Shown here piece by piece: positions 1 through 12,560 of a stretch of 48,555 bases of DNA. The position numbers were made by a program, and so were the translations under genes. The notes below the pieces were generated by a model. That model worked only from the letters and a program-made list of their open reading frames with translations. It searched no databases and was not told the DNA's origin. This DNA is from Pelargonium tetragonum (Eukaryota > Streptophyta > Magnoliopsida > Geraniales > Geraniaceae), in the NCBI GenBank assembly GCA_036897445.1, contig JAYMTL010000143.1, forward strand, positions 1 to 48,555, given 5' to 3'. Within the stretch, counting starts at the first letter, position 1. Every line of letters begins with the position of its first letter.

Positions 1-1370
1 CTAGAGTCCTTTTACGGCCTCTCATATCCAAGTTCTTGTGTAAGTTTTACAGATATTTTAGTATAGATCTATAGAAAATCCGGAGGGGTTATGGCCCTTT
101 TTCACGAGTTAATCTAATTAATCTAACAAGATATTCCTTTTTTGATATAGCAAACAAGCGGAAAAAGTGGCTAGCCGAAGAATATATAATGTAAGTCTTT
201 TTCTTATCAAAAGCAGTAAGTAGAAGTAAGCGAGCTCCAAGCAAAATTTTTTAATCTTTGGAAAATCTATTGACAGAGCACGATAGCCTGTCTTGTGAGT
301 GTCTATTTGTAAAGTATTTATTCGGCAATAGAATAGAAATTCCTATGTGAAAAATCTAATTTTTAGTTAAACTTCTATTTAATATAGGGGTATCTTGCTT
401 GCGGACCCCTTTGACTCTAAGGTTTCAGTATCTTATAATTACAGGATTTGAGTCTGAACTTCTACTTGTTTCCTTTAATATTTGAGAAAACTTACCTTCT
501 CTCTTATCTAATAAGAGCATAAGAATCTAAAAGCTAAAATACCGGAGAATGCGCACTTTAGGGACTCTCTTACAGGCACCCCTTTTTTGTATTGAATTTA
601 AAAGCTTTGGACTATGCAAATGAAAGAGCTAAAAACCCATTTGATTTGAACCCGCGGAATTAACCACAAGCCTCTTTTTTTACCCTATAAAGCAAGGAGA
701 AAGCTCTACTAACTTCTAAATCCGGGATTTCTTACTTGATACTGAGAGAGACCTTGTTAATCTTTCTTTTTTTATTACTTTTTATAAGTGCTTTCAATAT
801 ATGAAAAAAGAAAAAGGTAGACAAGACAAAGTTTCGATATACCCCCTTTATTTTATAGGACTTTATTTTAAGAGAATTCTCTTAGTAAGGACACCCCTAA
901 TACTCTAAAATTTGTGTTATCAAAAAATTCAAATTCGGAGATTTCTTATTTCTGTACTATTATAACTTTAAGTTTTACACCTTTTTGGGCCATTACCCCT
1001 GGGAGTTTCATTAAATGTTATACTTCAAGCCTATTATTTACGGATATCCCAGAGACCTACAATATAAAGAGTATAAAGTATAAAATCCAAGCCCCTCTAT
1101 GCTTTATGTTTGTCTTTAAATGAGTGCGTTTTTCAGATAGGTTTAACTCCCTGTCCTGAAAAAGTTCTTTATAATTTTCAATTCTATAGGTCTACAGGGA
1201 ATTCCTAGAATTTGGGTTAAGGAGTCCGGTTATTTCTAAAGAAAGATTAGACTTCTATATAATTAGAAACCTGATTTACTCTAAAAGAAGCTTGTGCATA
1301 GTATACTATAGCTAGCCCAAAGCCAGACAAGATTTTTATATAGCAAAAACCGAAAAAAATTTTTTTAAAG
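1..1370. other. AT-rich stretch, no feature recognised; possibly the upstream part of the copia fossil
   Basis: No coding motif or repeat could be identified. A copia pol gene places integrase upstream of reverse transcriptase, so relic integrase sequence would be expected here if the downstream element is continuous. I could not see its zinc-finger or catalytic motifs. The single 69-codon open frame at 914-1123 is of chance length. Confidence 0.4.
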
Positions 1371-1419
1371 TAAAAAAAATCCATACGTGAAAGTTTTAAG
1401 TCGTTTAACGTTTAAACTT

Positions 1420-1960
1420 GTGTATGGCCAAACTCTTGAAACAGCGCCGGTTTATGCCTTAAAGAAAATAACAGAAATCAAGGCTTTTATAGGCAAGTTA
1501 ATAATAAAGATACAACCCAATCAAAGCCCTTACCTTTTTCAAGAATAAAATCTAAACTTTTAACATACTTAGTAACTTGGGTTGCGCCAGGCAAAAAGAC
1601 TCCCTTATTAGTTAACTCATCGTGGTAAAGTAAAACACAAGCGTCTTCCAGCTAAAACCTACAATTTGTATAAACTTTATAAATCCTTGAATTTCGTAAG
1701 TTGAGAGCCTCTTACAAAAACCGCTATTATTTAATACCCCCAGATACTTATAATTAAGATACTCGCCAAGAATTGCTCTATTCGGAGTTCCGCTTTTAAC
1801 GCAAAGCGTTTACTACACCATAAAATTTACAGAGATTTAACCTGAGCTTTTAAATTACCAAGTAACATGGCAACAATTCCTTTTTCTAGGAGCAGAAGTT
1901 GAGAATAGGATACAGATATAAGTGACAGGTTTCCCTTAATACACTACCCGCTTGACTAAA
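1420..1960 (+). mobile_element. Reverse transcriptase remnant of the copia fossil
   Basis: This part spans the APV box to just past the FLG box. The GLRQA box is followed by an arginine-leucine and then a tyrosine, as in the family's GLKQAPRLWY. The YVDD catalytic box, expected roughly 50 codons after GLRQA, is not recognisable. The APV-to-GLRQA distance is about 44 codons, about half the usual spacing, which implies internal loss. It is a fossil and cannot be functional. Confidence 0.65.
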
Positions 1961-2039
1961 AGTTAAGGAAAACTTGAAGCTTGGGTTAGGCATTAATATA
2001 CTCTAGTACTCTAGATTTGACTTTCCCAAAGGAAGCCTA

Positions 2040-2580
2040 TTAAAGCAGCAAGTTAAAGAGCGCTGCATTTGTGTAATTAAAGGGTTGGGCTCGGAATAAA
2101 GAGGAGGAGAGCCCTTGCCGTTAATTTAAGACTCAGATATAAATATAAACAATGTTGAGCTGTAGTGGCCAATTCTAAAGGTTGTAAGAAAGTCTCACTT
2201 TGAAAATGACAGCATCAACCGGAAGTCTGTTGGTTTACGCTTCCCTTATCTGGTTGTAGTATTAGAAAACTATAATAAAACAGAGAATATATCCCGTAAA
2301 CGTATACAGTAGAGCTTAGTTGCCTGAGTCTCTTTTCGGTTCCATTCGTTTGTTACTAAGTCTAACCCCAATCAATTAAGTATAAATAGTACCAAAAATC
2401 CTCTACAAAATAGATAGGTTATTCCTAGCTATAAATTCTAAAGCGAGGTAAAAGGAGGTCTCTGAATCTACAAAGAAAAGAGTTTAGGTCGACTACCTCG
2501 GGGAAGCTAACACTTTTTAGTATATTTATCTTAGTTGGCTTTCTCGTCAGTACAAGGTTCAACTCTTGTGAATAGTCTTA
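2040..2580 (+). mobile_element. Connection and RNase H remnant of the copia fossil
   Basis: This part begins with the RAL...AVNL connection motif. A tyrosine followed five residues later by a tryptophan (2236-2253) fits the spacing of the GYSDADW RNase H motif. The TKNP, EAN and LSRQ traces then follow in order. The region ends near 2575, where copia pol normally stops shortly before the polypurine tract and 3' LTR. It is broken in several places and old. Confidence 0.65.
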
Positions 2581-3880
2581 AACCCTGGCTATTATTGTTA
2601 CGAGGATTGAGTGGTTTAGGATTGTAAGTTGGTTGCTTTCTTTAGGAATGCTCGGTTGATCATATATAGAACATTCTGAAATCAGATGGATAACACTAAA
2701 ATTTATCAGTAATCTTTGTGTTAATGGCTGGCTACTTATAATTTTTTAACCCTTTACCTCAGAGCAATGTCCAGGGGTGCTGCATAAGTTAGTAATTACA
2801 GAAATTCATTTTTAAGGGTTGCTTTGTTCAGATCAGAAGAGTGCTAGTATACTTGGCGTGAGCCGAAGTTTCTATTAACTGTATTCGGATACAGGGGTAC
2901 CCCCTTTGTAGCGAGAAGTCAATTTATATCCTAAAAGGGTGTATACGTTTAATTATGTACTAAGTTCAGTTCAACTTACTGGGCTCTTGTTAGCTTTTTT
3001 GTTTTTATTTTGCTTTGGATTACCGAGTAGTAAAAGTACTTTTTACTGAGAAGGAGAATACTCGCAGAGTCTACTTTCCCCCACGCTTAATCAAATGGAA
3101 GTAATTTGGTTTACGTCTTTCCTAAAAATAGCATATAAATTTTTACCGTGAGCTCTCTTTGATACAAACGGAATGCTAAATTTCTCTTTTACCAAAGCCA
3201 GCAATCCTGTGTGTCCTATTTTTTAATCCTGTATTTATTCTCGTCCCTGACATGAAGTTTGGAATTAAGCCCACCGCCTCCAGGATAACCCTTGTTCGAT
3301 TGCTTGTTTAATCCAGGTAGATAGGAAAACAGGGTCTTATTCCGTCTTAAAAAAGTCCTCTATTCTATAATTACAGGAAAAGGATAAGCAATTCTTGTAT
3401 AGAAAAAATTGACCTAAAATAGGTTAAATGTAACGGACCCTCTCTAACTCGTGTTTTCATAATTATAATAACTTTAGCGTTGTTTGAAATTATTTACTTA
3501 AATTTACTAAAAGAAATAAGAGTCTTCTTATTGATTGATGTTCCTCTGTTTCAAGTTTCCTAGTAGTCCTGATAATAAGGAATAAGAGAACTCTAAAGCA
3601 AATTAAGAGAGGGTTTCCTTATATTTCATTTTTGCTGTTTAGGGGATTAAAAAAGCAGTATATGTTTCATTTCAAGTATATTATTGTTGCATATTAGTCT
3701 TAGAAGTGCTATGAGATTATCATCCTTGTCTTATACTGCAGACTTAACCCTTTTTGTTTATAGATCTCACTGAATTTTGAACGTAGGATCGCCTTATATG
3801 CAAAAGCTCTCAAGCCCGTTTTACTAGTACAGCTGGCCCCGAAGCTCGCAAAAAGTAGGAGAGCTATAGCTGTGAAATGA
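2580..3880. other. AT-rich stretch where the copia 3' LTR is expected; LTR boundaries not visible
   Basis: An LTR should begin within a few tens of bases of the RNase H end. I could not find a clear polypurine tract, TG...CA ends, or a second copy of any LTR in the window to define it. A GGGGTACCCC palindrome is present at about 2893-2902. No gene is seen. Confidence 0.35.
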
Positions 3881-4374
3881 CTCAAACTTGGCTAGCTTTG
3901 CTTTTTTCCATTTTGATTCTATTGCTTGTTTCTTTTGTTTGACTTGCTTTGTTAGTTTGTTTTCTTTTATGAGCTGTATCTGTATTCCTGGTTGCTAGGA
4001 TTGTAGCTATACCTTCTTTGATCCTTTCCGGGAGTTTTTAGGTTTCCTTGTTTCCAATACTAAAGCGGCTGTGTAGGGGCGCTCTGAGTGTAAGAATGGT
4101 TGAAACAAATTCTGCTTCTTTTGAATCGGACGTAAAAGGCTCAGTCCAGGCAGACCTGTTTTTATCTAAATGCTTTTCCAAGCTTTACCTGCATTTTGTT
4201 TCCTTTTCTTTGCCTCTTTGAAATGTGTTCTCTTTTTCTTAAGAGTTTTTTAGTAGAAAATCGAAACTTGGGAACTGTCTTGCTTACTTTACTTTCACTC
4301 TGGTAAATCCAGCCGGGGAGACTTCCGCTATTTACGCTAACTTAGAAGCACAAGCTAAGAAGAAAACTTGAGAA

Positions 4375-4387
4375 AGGTAATGCAATG
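4375..4387 (+). repeat. AGGTAATGNAATT-type word, variant copy
   Basis: Reads AGGTAATGCAATG and lies 70 bp from a second, better copy at 4445. Both sit inside the coding-like minus-strand island, so here the word may simply be relic coding sequence. Confidence 0.3.
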
Positions 4388-4444
4388 AATTGAGGGACTA
4401 AGATACAACAAGGGTGTAGGTCAAACTCATAAGGCTACGTAAGC

Positions 4445-4457
4445 AGGTAATGTAATT
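4445..4457 (+). repeat. AGGTAATGTAATT word
   Basis: Exact copy of a 13-bp word also present on the minus strand at 10212-10224 and 45121-45133. Related AGGTAATGAAATT copies lie at 12542 and 40641. Confidence 0.4.
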
Positions 4458-4709
4458 GAGGTACAGGAATTGCTCGCTGCCGGCTGAAGCCAATATCCTC
4501 GTCATTATCTTCCTTTTGTAACCATTTGAAAAGGGGAGATTCAGGCCTTAAGCAGGAGTTTGCCTTTTTATTGTTTAGGAAGACTCGCTTTCCTTAAGGT
4601 TTCAACTTATTCCAAAGTACTTAAACTAGAAAGGTAGTTCTCGGTTTCCTGGCCTAAAATTGAAGCTTGATTTTGAACCTAATTGCATAACCTCAAGAGG
4701 GAATACGTT

Positions 4710-7700
4710 AGTATTGTTATTGATTTTACATTTATATGTCGCCTACTTTTTTTTTAGAAATTTAGGGGGTCCCCTCTTTACTGGATTCCGTGCGGTATGA
4801 CTAGTTTTATCCCTATCCTTAGCAGAGTTACTGATACGACCGATATGAAGAGCCCTCTATATCTATCTCGAGTTCAATTTATTTACCAGAAAAATCAGAT
4901 CTTAAATGAATCAGAGGGGATTCCTAAAACTATATCCTATAGTTACTACTTTTTTATAATCCCCGATTTATGTGTACTACTATATTATATATATAAGTTC
5001 CTTTGCTATTTAAAACTTGTACTTAAGCTTTTTTTAGGGATACCCAGAACGTTATATTCTTGGCAAGCTCATTTGAACAAATAGAGTCTCTAAAAAGTAC
5101 TGGCGCTATTTCACCCACAATCTTTAAAATTCTACATAACAAAACTTGAGCCTCATCTTGTAGGTTTACGTAGATAACACAAACTCTTTCTAATATTAAA
5201 TTGCAACAGGGCCCTTGCTTATAAGGATTCCTAATTTTCTACACTTCCTTTTTGTAGCATTCCTTTATCTCTTCCCATCATCTGCTTTGTGCAAGTACTA
5301 TATCTGTCTGAGAGAAAAGTAGTCTAGATAAAAAGCGAACCCACGGATTCTTTTAGTTTTACACACGATGTCACTTTTATTAGGCTTTCGTGAGGAACTC
5401 TTATTAGCTAGTGCAATTAACTTTAGTCCTATTAGTCTTTTTAGCTTTGTATGGAGATTCTTATTAACACACTTTTTAAGGCTAGATATTTACTTCATTC
5501 ATCACTTGATTTTAGGCTCTGCGTATTCCACGCATCTATTAATTATAGTCAGATAGCTATGGAAAGAGTTTTACCAACAAATTAAGTTGCTCAAGCCCTT
5601 ATAGAAGTTCTGAAAGTTTAGATTTAGAGCAATCTTTGAATGTTAATGATAGCAAAAGGGCCGGTAGGATTGCAAGAAGTCAAAATTCAACTATTTCAAA
5701 AACTCCACACCCTTTATATACAAGCGTAAGATCAGAATATGACCCTCTCAAATTAGGTGTCCTTATATCTTAAAAGTCCCTTTACTCTATCCCTTCCTCA
5801 TTAAGTTTTTCTTTGCAAATCTAGTAGACATTTCGTTTATTTTAACAAGATTTTTATAGGATTTCCTTTTTCTTTCTTCAGTTCCAGGATATCTAGTTAA
5901 GTAAGTTACAAGGGATTAAAGTATAAGGCAGTAGAGAACTTTAAAGCAATGAGTTTTCGGTAAATGAAGTCAAGTAAATTTTAACGGATCTAGTAAATCG
6001 TAATTACGGATTTTTGCAGGGTGTTATAAACCAGGTAAGCCGGGAGCACGAGTGTGTGCCTTATAATCACAATCTTTTTGAGAAGCTGGGTGTTATTGGA
6101 AGAGTTTACAGCTCAAAATAACAATTAGAAACTTAGAACTAAACCCTTTTGAAAGCTTGAACAGAAGGATAACTCATTTGTCCTTGTAACTAAAGCTTAA
6201 CTATATTAACGATATATAGAGTACTAGCCCGGTTTATATTATACCTTACCACTTAATAAAAGAGAATCCGCTGGTAGTCATAAAAAAGCATTCGCCGCAC
6301 TAAGATTGACCCTTTTTTACGCGGATACAAAATCCTCATCTTAACTAAAGGCCCCTATGACTTAGACATAACTGGATAGCTCCTTGATTCTTTTATCCTA
6401 TCCCACTTTTATTAGACACCTTACTGAGGTAACTAAAAAGGACATAAGGAGCCCAGAATTCTTATCATAAAAGCAGTCAAGCCTACAAGGATTAATTATA
6501 CATTGCTGAATTTTTATGTCAACTTGAAACTTTCCTATAACAGAAACCCGACTACTAAAGATTCCTGGCCTGAAAGCGCCCCAACAATGCGGGTTCGGCC
6601 TAACCCTTTATGATAGATCTTACACAAAGAGAAAGGGCTCCGTAAATAAAAGTGTATCTTCTTTATCTTGTGTATTAAGATGTATTAAGAAAGCTGGTGC
6701 TTCGATATTACTAAAATGAAAATTTTCTTGTATTTTTCTTTATGAAAAATTTATATAACTTTCAGGAAAGTTTTTGACTATACAAACAATGTGAAAGAAA
6801 GCTAAAGCGTTCTGTTGCTGAGTTGACTTAAATGAAACGGCATTTTCAGACATATTTGTAGTATAAAAGGGAACACTCAAAAACCTTGCGCTATTTTGTA
6901 AAAAAAGAGAAACCCCTTCTAGGACAGGGTAAAATCTATACTATTTAAAAAGACCTTGGCTTGAACTTGAAATAGATATGTCTGAAAAAGCGATAAAAGG
7001 AATAAAGTTCTCTTTTTCTTGTTTATTACCTATTCAGAAATGAAGAAGACTTTGCTTACCGGAGTCAAACTTTTATCGACATCTATTTTTGCAATTCATA
7101 GACGACTCAATACAAAAACTTTAGACAATTAAAAACTACAAATAAAATGAGTACAAGCCTAGAGCAAATAAATGCCAGAAATACTATAACTTAGAAATAT
7201 GCAATATCCCTTAATTAACATAAGTTAAAAGAAACCCCTAGGTGTTGTGGTAGATTTTTGATACTAAAAATCTGAGTCCTTTTTTGTAATTGACTCTGTC
7301 CGAAGCTATTGCATTAAAAAAGCTACTTACTCTTTCCTTTGTCTTAGGGGACTCCTACCAGCATGCAAGCGCCAGGCAATTTCCCTTTATATACTCTATT
7401 TTAGGTTTTTCAGTTACCTATTGAATTAAGTTAGGTAATATTGTAAAAATAAGGGGCCTAAAGGTCCTGCGAACAGGATTGGAATATTATAATAAAGTTT
7501 CATATGCGGGGAGTTTGAAAGCTAAAGCCACCGTTTTGAGTCAGCTTAATCCGTTGGGTATATCATACTTTTACAAGGTAGGTTTTTTTTTGCGTTTTTT
7601 ATCTGGGTCCTATTATAATTGGATAATAGCCTATTGGGACTATCTTCTTTGTTTTTGTTCCAAAATTTCCTAACCGAGGTTACTAAAAAACAAAAGCTAG

Positions 7701-10700
7701 TAAATTCAAGTCTAGAGTTCTTAATTATAGAGTCTCCTATGCAAAAGCCTACGCCTATTCTTTCTATTTTCAAGTCTTAGTCCTATATATAAAAAAAGAA
7801 TAGGAATCCGCTAGACTTTTATAAGCCGGGCTCTAAGGAACACCTTCCAGGGGGATCCCCTTTACTAATAATACATACCTAAATCGAGGCTATTGTTGTC
7901 ATAATCAAGGCCTTTTGCACTCTTCTTTCGAAAGGTTTAGAACAACTTATACTTAATGTATTCTATTTCTTCTGGACATCTCTCTTTAAATAAAGGAAGC
8001 CCTACGGGATATCACTACTTCTTGTGAAATCAAATTTTTAAGTGTACATCAGGGAAAATACTACTACAAAGTTTGTTTACTTATGACTCTTTGCGAGCTT
8101 CTTTATTGCTTATTTATATTCCCAGGATATTGAAAAAATTGAAGTTTTTATTACACAATCCTAATATGTATGTCTCAAGGTCAAGATAACTAGATTCTAA
8201 CGGAGTTTCCCCTACTAAAAAGCCTTTCTCGGAATTATAGGACTTAATCGGTTGGAGGAGTCAAAAATACCCTTGAAAAGGATATTTGCTTATATAAGGT
8301 TAACGGATTCCATCTAAAAAGTACTCTATTATTATATATTATAGTAGTATGCTTGTTTTCCCGGTTAGAGTATTGCTTTCCGATAAAGGTCTTTTACTTT
8401 TAAAAAGACTCCCTTTTGTTTTTGTAAGGTTAATCCCCTTGATAATCTGTTCGGTATAAAACTATAGACCAGAGTCCGTTAAATCTGCAATTACTAATTA
8501 TAAAAAGCTTGCTGGAGAAACGCCTAACAAAAGTAACTTTTTAAAGCGGAGCACCTACTCATCCTTTTTCAACGAAGCCAATAAAAGAAAGAAACGGCTA
8601 GTTTTTGTTCCTGGATAAAAAAAGTACTTCCGCGATTCTGATTTTAAAGCCAAATAACTTGCTTACTTATTTTCTTTGTACAAACCCATCTTTAAGCGGT
8701 TTCGCATATTAGAAATAAGAGAATCCCTAGGGACTCGCGAGCGTTCTAGGCTAGAAAACCACCATATTGTATGCCACGTTGCCGCTTAGTTAAGTTCTTG
8801 TTTTGGGTAATTAGGGTATCATCTTGAAATAGGTTTTTCTTTTCTTTCAAGGTATTCTGAGTAGAGGAAGTGAACAGGTAGTATAGATACAAAAAGTTTA
8901 GGAACTTAGTTACTGGTGAGTTTTTAATTGTATGAGTTATACGTTATTTTTTCTCACGGACAAAAGGGTTGTATTACAACATAGGGTCTCTCTTACCTGG
9001 ATAACCCCCGGTAAAAACCCCGGGAGAATTTAAAGGGTTTCCTGGATATAATTTAGCTTGAGCCGCTCCTATTTCCCAGAGCACTGGTATTGAATTGAAC
9101 AAGAGTTGCCCTAAAAAAGTACCAAAGTCTAGCGCCCCTCCCCCTATTTTATGGCTTTACTCAAACAAAGCGGCGGCCGTTTTCTGAGTACCCTGTAGAA
9201 ATGAAAAGTCCTGGCTATAATTGCTTATTACAAGAGAAATGGGGGGTAATTTGCCAGCGAAGTTTTGAGCCACCCATTTTTTTTAGAGAGTTCCCTTTTC
9301 TATTCTATAGGATTTTTTTTGACTTGAACTCAAAGTTATTCACGTATTAATAAAGATTAAGAGCGCTCCATAGAAAACCGTGGGACATTTGCAAAAATCC
9401 GGGAGTATCTCTTATTTATCGTATAGCGGAGTCGATGTAATTTAAACCAAAGACTTTTACCTTATATTATTTTTATTTTAGCTACTTTCTGGAAATTGGA
9501 GCAGGCCTCAGGCTAACGCAAGTAATTACTAGGGTCCTGTCTTAAAAAAGTAACTGCTGTAGAATCTTTATGAGTAATAGCAGGTGAGATTACTCTTTAT
9601 TGTACTTAAAGGTTAGGACTGCGGGCTTCATTCAAGCCAAACAAGTAGTCCGAAATTATAACCAAATCTTCTTTAAAAACCCTAATATTGAAGCACATTA
9701 ACGTTGAGAGAACCCTTACAAATATATGATATAAAATTATAGCTTAGATCAACTTGGGGCGCCCCGAGAGTATATTGAGTTTTACCCTTTTTAAGGAAAC
9801 ACAAAAAAAGAAATTCCTAATTTTTGAGATATTACTAGAAAGTACTGTATTCTTATGATCAATCGGCTTTCTTGAACCAAGATTTTTGGAGTCTATAAAT
9901 AAAGGGGCCCTGTACACTTTAAGTCATTTTTATATTTCTAAATAAGATAAAGTTTTTCTTTCTTTTTTTAAGAATAAAGATTGTAGATTTTTTGCGGGCC
10001 TTTACTCTAGCTTTTGGGAATATCTTGTAAAACTTGCTTAACTTAATAGAATACTTACGGTTTAGGAAAGAAAGAAGGGGTAGTCTAAGAGGTATCCTGT
10101 TGTAAAGCCTTTGAGAACCAGGTAATTGCAAATTTGACTGACAAAGGGGTTTGAGATTAAAAAAGTATAAGTCAAAAAAGAAGTGCGATTAGAACCTATG
10201 CCTTACTCCTTAATTACATTACCTTTCGTACAAGGCTTTTGGAAGAAGCGCTTGTCTTACTTTGTTTAATAAAGAAAGAGCTTTTTCTAGTTAGGTAAAG
10301 TGTATATAATAATAGGGAGCTCCTTGTTTTTCAGCTGTTAACTATAACTGTACTTTTGTAACTCATTTTTTGAGATAGAAAAACTTTTAAACGGGGTTGA
10401 CAAGATATAGTATATAGATAGTATTATGATAAATCAGATTTTAAGTTGTGTAGTATAGGGTTTTTTCAAGTGTTTCGGGTTTGTAAAGGGAGTCTTTTTA
10501 GGAAATTTATAAAAGTTAAGGGATGAGCCTTAGATATTGAGTAGGGACCGGTTAGTAATAAGGGGACTCCCTATGTATTCATTGTGCGGTAAATTAAAGA
10601 GGATTTTAATAAAGGTTTACTTTTAATTAGGAATAAAAGTCTATATCTTCTTCCACCGGAACCCTAGGACTTTCCGAATAAGGCTATTAAAATAAAAGGG

Positions 10701-12537
10701 AATAAGATCCTAGAAGTTACTTATGCTTATGTTAGAGATTTAGAAGAGCAAATAGAAACGGTAAATCCTAGACCCTGCGAAGTCCTTTATTTATGTTACA
10801 GAACCCAGAGCAGGAACTATAATGTAAAATAGGAGTTCCAATTTCTTAACAATGAGGAGGGCTTCTGAGTCCTTTTGTCCGTAATTTTTTTTAGGGAAGT
10901 TCCAGAAACGTCAGGAGTTTCTATTGGATTTTTGTAAAGGAAAAGTTTTCAAGTCTTGTGACTAAAGCGTAAAATCCTTTGAAGCGCCTCCTTATAAAAA
11001 GACCTACTAATCTAATGTTTATAACTACCTGGATTTTTTAGGAGTTATTCCTTAATCCTACAACTTTATATCTCGAGAAGCTTATACACTACCAAAAACT
11101 AAAACGGCTAGAAAGCTTTGTTGTACATAAATGAAATGACTCTATCTAAAAGGGGGCCCTTCTTTTCATTCAAACGTAAACCCGATATGGATAAATTCCG
11201 ACTATCTTTCTAGGGTTCTTTTAATATAAATGATCCCTTACAGGACCGGTCGGAAGTCAGTAAAAATGTAATTCCGTATTGGCAGAAAGAGGCAGCCCTA
11301 CTTAGGGTTATAACCGTTGCTTTTTTAGAAGTGAGATTTTCCAAAACTTCTTATTTCGTGAATAAAGGGCATACTAATTGTGCTCTTAAAAGCGAAGTAT
11401 ACTCCTTACAGAGAAAAGGAGAGGTCCCTAACCGGGTAAAAGGTACGCCCAAGCTAAAAAGGGGAATGCCTCTAAGCTACTAACTCCATATCCTATACCC
11501 CCTCAGTCTGGGACTACGAATGAGTCTCCTAATAATACTGACTGACCCGTGCCTAAATAAAAGACTTCTGTAAATTCCTCTTTCTTTACAATGGAATCCC
11601 TACAAATATCAACAAGTTTCTGGGATTTAGGCGCCTTTTAATTAAGCTCGACTTGAGGGAATCCTTGTCTACAGGCGGTCTTCTTTCTTATTCTGGGTTG
11701 TGGATCCATAAACAGGGAAGTAGGCCTATTCCTCAGGTATTTCCTTATAAGTTAGCCTGCATTTCCACCCTCTCCAAAACCTATAGAAAAATTCAGTACA
11801 ATAAGCGATGCGTTAATCTTCTTGTCTTTCCTTTTTTTAGTAAACTTACTTAACCCACTCGATTGATTCCCTATTCTTTTGCCCCTTTGGTTAGGTATTT
11901 CTTTTGAATCCCTGCTGGGTTGAGTCTCACGAAGTCAATTTACTTATACTAAACTTATACTAATAAGCTAGCACAATTCCTTATTCGAGCCTCTTTTGAT
12001 TAAAACAAGATCTAGATCCGCATTCTAAGCCTCGTTGTACTATAACGGACTTTATCGAGCGGAGAAAGTACAAAAGTACAGGGGTTTGGATAAGCTAAGA
12101 TGTTTCACCCAACCTAAAGAGAGTTCCGTAATATACCGACCTAGCCTTTCTTTACACTTAAGAAGCGAGAAGCATAGAATCTTATAGAGCCAAACCCTGG
12201 ATTCCTAATTCATTTGTAACTTGAAAATTTAGGAAAGGCTTCCTTACGAAATCTAGAAAAGTTATATTCTAATAAGTCCTAAATAAGGAGACTCGACCTT
12301 TAGGTAATTCTTCATTAGTATTATTCGCTACTTTCGCACTTACTTAACCTATTCCTTTTTAGGGGTAATAACCAGTCACTAATTAAGGTGGGAATTCACA
12401 AATTATACCTCCGGATGTCTGTTACTTTTAGTATAATATAAGTTAGGGGTTACCTCTTATCCTTGGAATAAGAATCTTGTACCTAGCCGTCTCTTTTACT
12501 TAATTACTTAAAATAAGCCAAAACAAGTTTAGGTTAA
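4710..12537. other. AT-rich DNA with no recognised gene
   Basis: Only chance-length open frames are present (95 codons or fewer, for example 4797-5084 and 7479-7673), and neighbouring frames and strands are equally empty. Short GC-rich palindromes such as GGGGATCCCC near 7851 recur. No element ends, RNA genes or tandem arrays were seen. Confidence 0.5.
10212..10224 (-). repeat. AGGTAATGTAATT word, minus strand
   Basis: The reverse complement matches the copies at 4445-4457 (+) and 45121-45133 (-) exactly. No wider similarity between the flanks is visible. Confidence 0.4.
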
Positions 12538-12560
12538 CTAAAGGTAATGAAATTAATTTC
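12538..12560 (+). repeat. Copy 1 of an exact 23-bp direct repeat containing a 12-bp palindrome
   Basis: These 23 bases are identical to 40637-40659, about 28 kb away. The core is AGGTAATGAAATTAATTTC, whose last 12 bases (GAAATTAATTTC) form a perfect palindrome. My rough expectation for any 23-bp exact repeat in a window of this size and composition is well below one. The flanks do not align, so this is a short shared site rather than a visible long repeat. Confidence 0.55.

Larger units (their letters stand above)
1370..2580 (+). mobile_element. Broken Ty1/copia LTR retrotransposon fossil, reverse transcriptase to RNase H
   Basis: This is the 3' half of a copia-type pol gene, which copies element RNA into DNA. 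Motifs appear in the family's order. An ETAPV box (1438-1452) resembles the ETFAPV box at the start of the reverse transcriptase domain. GLRQA (1579-1593) matches the YGLKQAPR box. FLGAEVE (1883-1903) matches the FLGIEI box near the domain end. The connection region has RAL at 2057-2065 and ALAVNLRLRY at 2111-2140, close to the YQRALGSLMY...AFAVNLLSRY pattern. RNase H traces follow, with TKNP near 2391-2402, EAN at 2503-2511 and LSRQ at 2539-2550, like EANTADIFTKPLSRQ at the usual end of copia pol. Some spacings are shorter than in intact elements, so DNA has been lost. It is heavily broken, with probably fifteen or more breaks. It looks old and RIP-degraded, and its 5' part lies upstream or outside the window. 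Confidence 0.75.
3880..4710 (-). pseudogene. Unidentified coding-like relic in a compositionally distinct island
   Basis: On the minus strand a single reading frame of about 270 codons runs through this stretch. It is interrupted by roughly eight TAA or TAG codons and by no TGA, and it ends at a TGA near 3881. Its product would have an acidic patch (QKEDNDEDIGF, about 4500-4532), a segment reading WTEPFTSDSKEAEFV (about 4113-4157), and a strongly basic lysine-rich C-terminus. Codons have purine-rich first positions, as in real genes. The plus strand here is pyrimidine-rich and TG-rich, and the RIP signature is absent at 3901-4200 (CA+TG 36 against AC+GT 28), unlike the flanks. The basic tail recalls transposase C-termini, but I do not recognise the family. 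It could be a host pseudogene, a transposase relic, or a chance frame helped by skewed composition. Confidence 0.35.
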
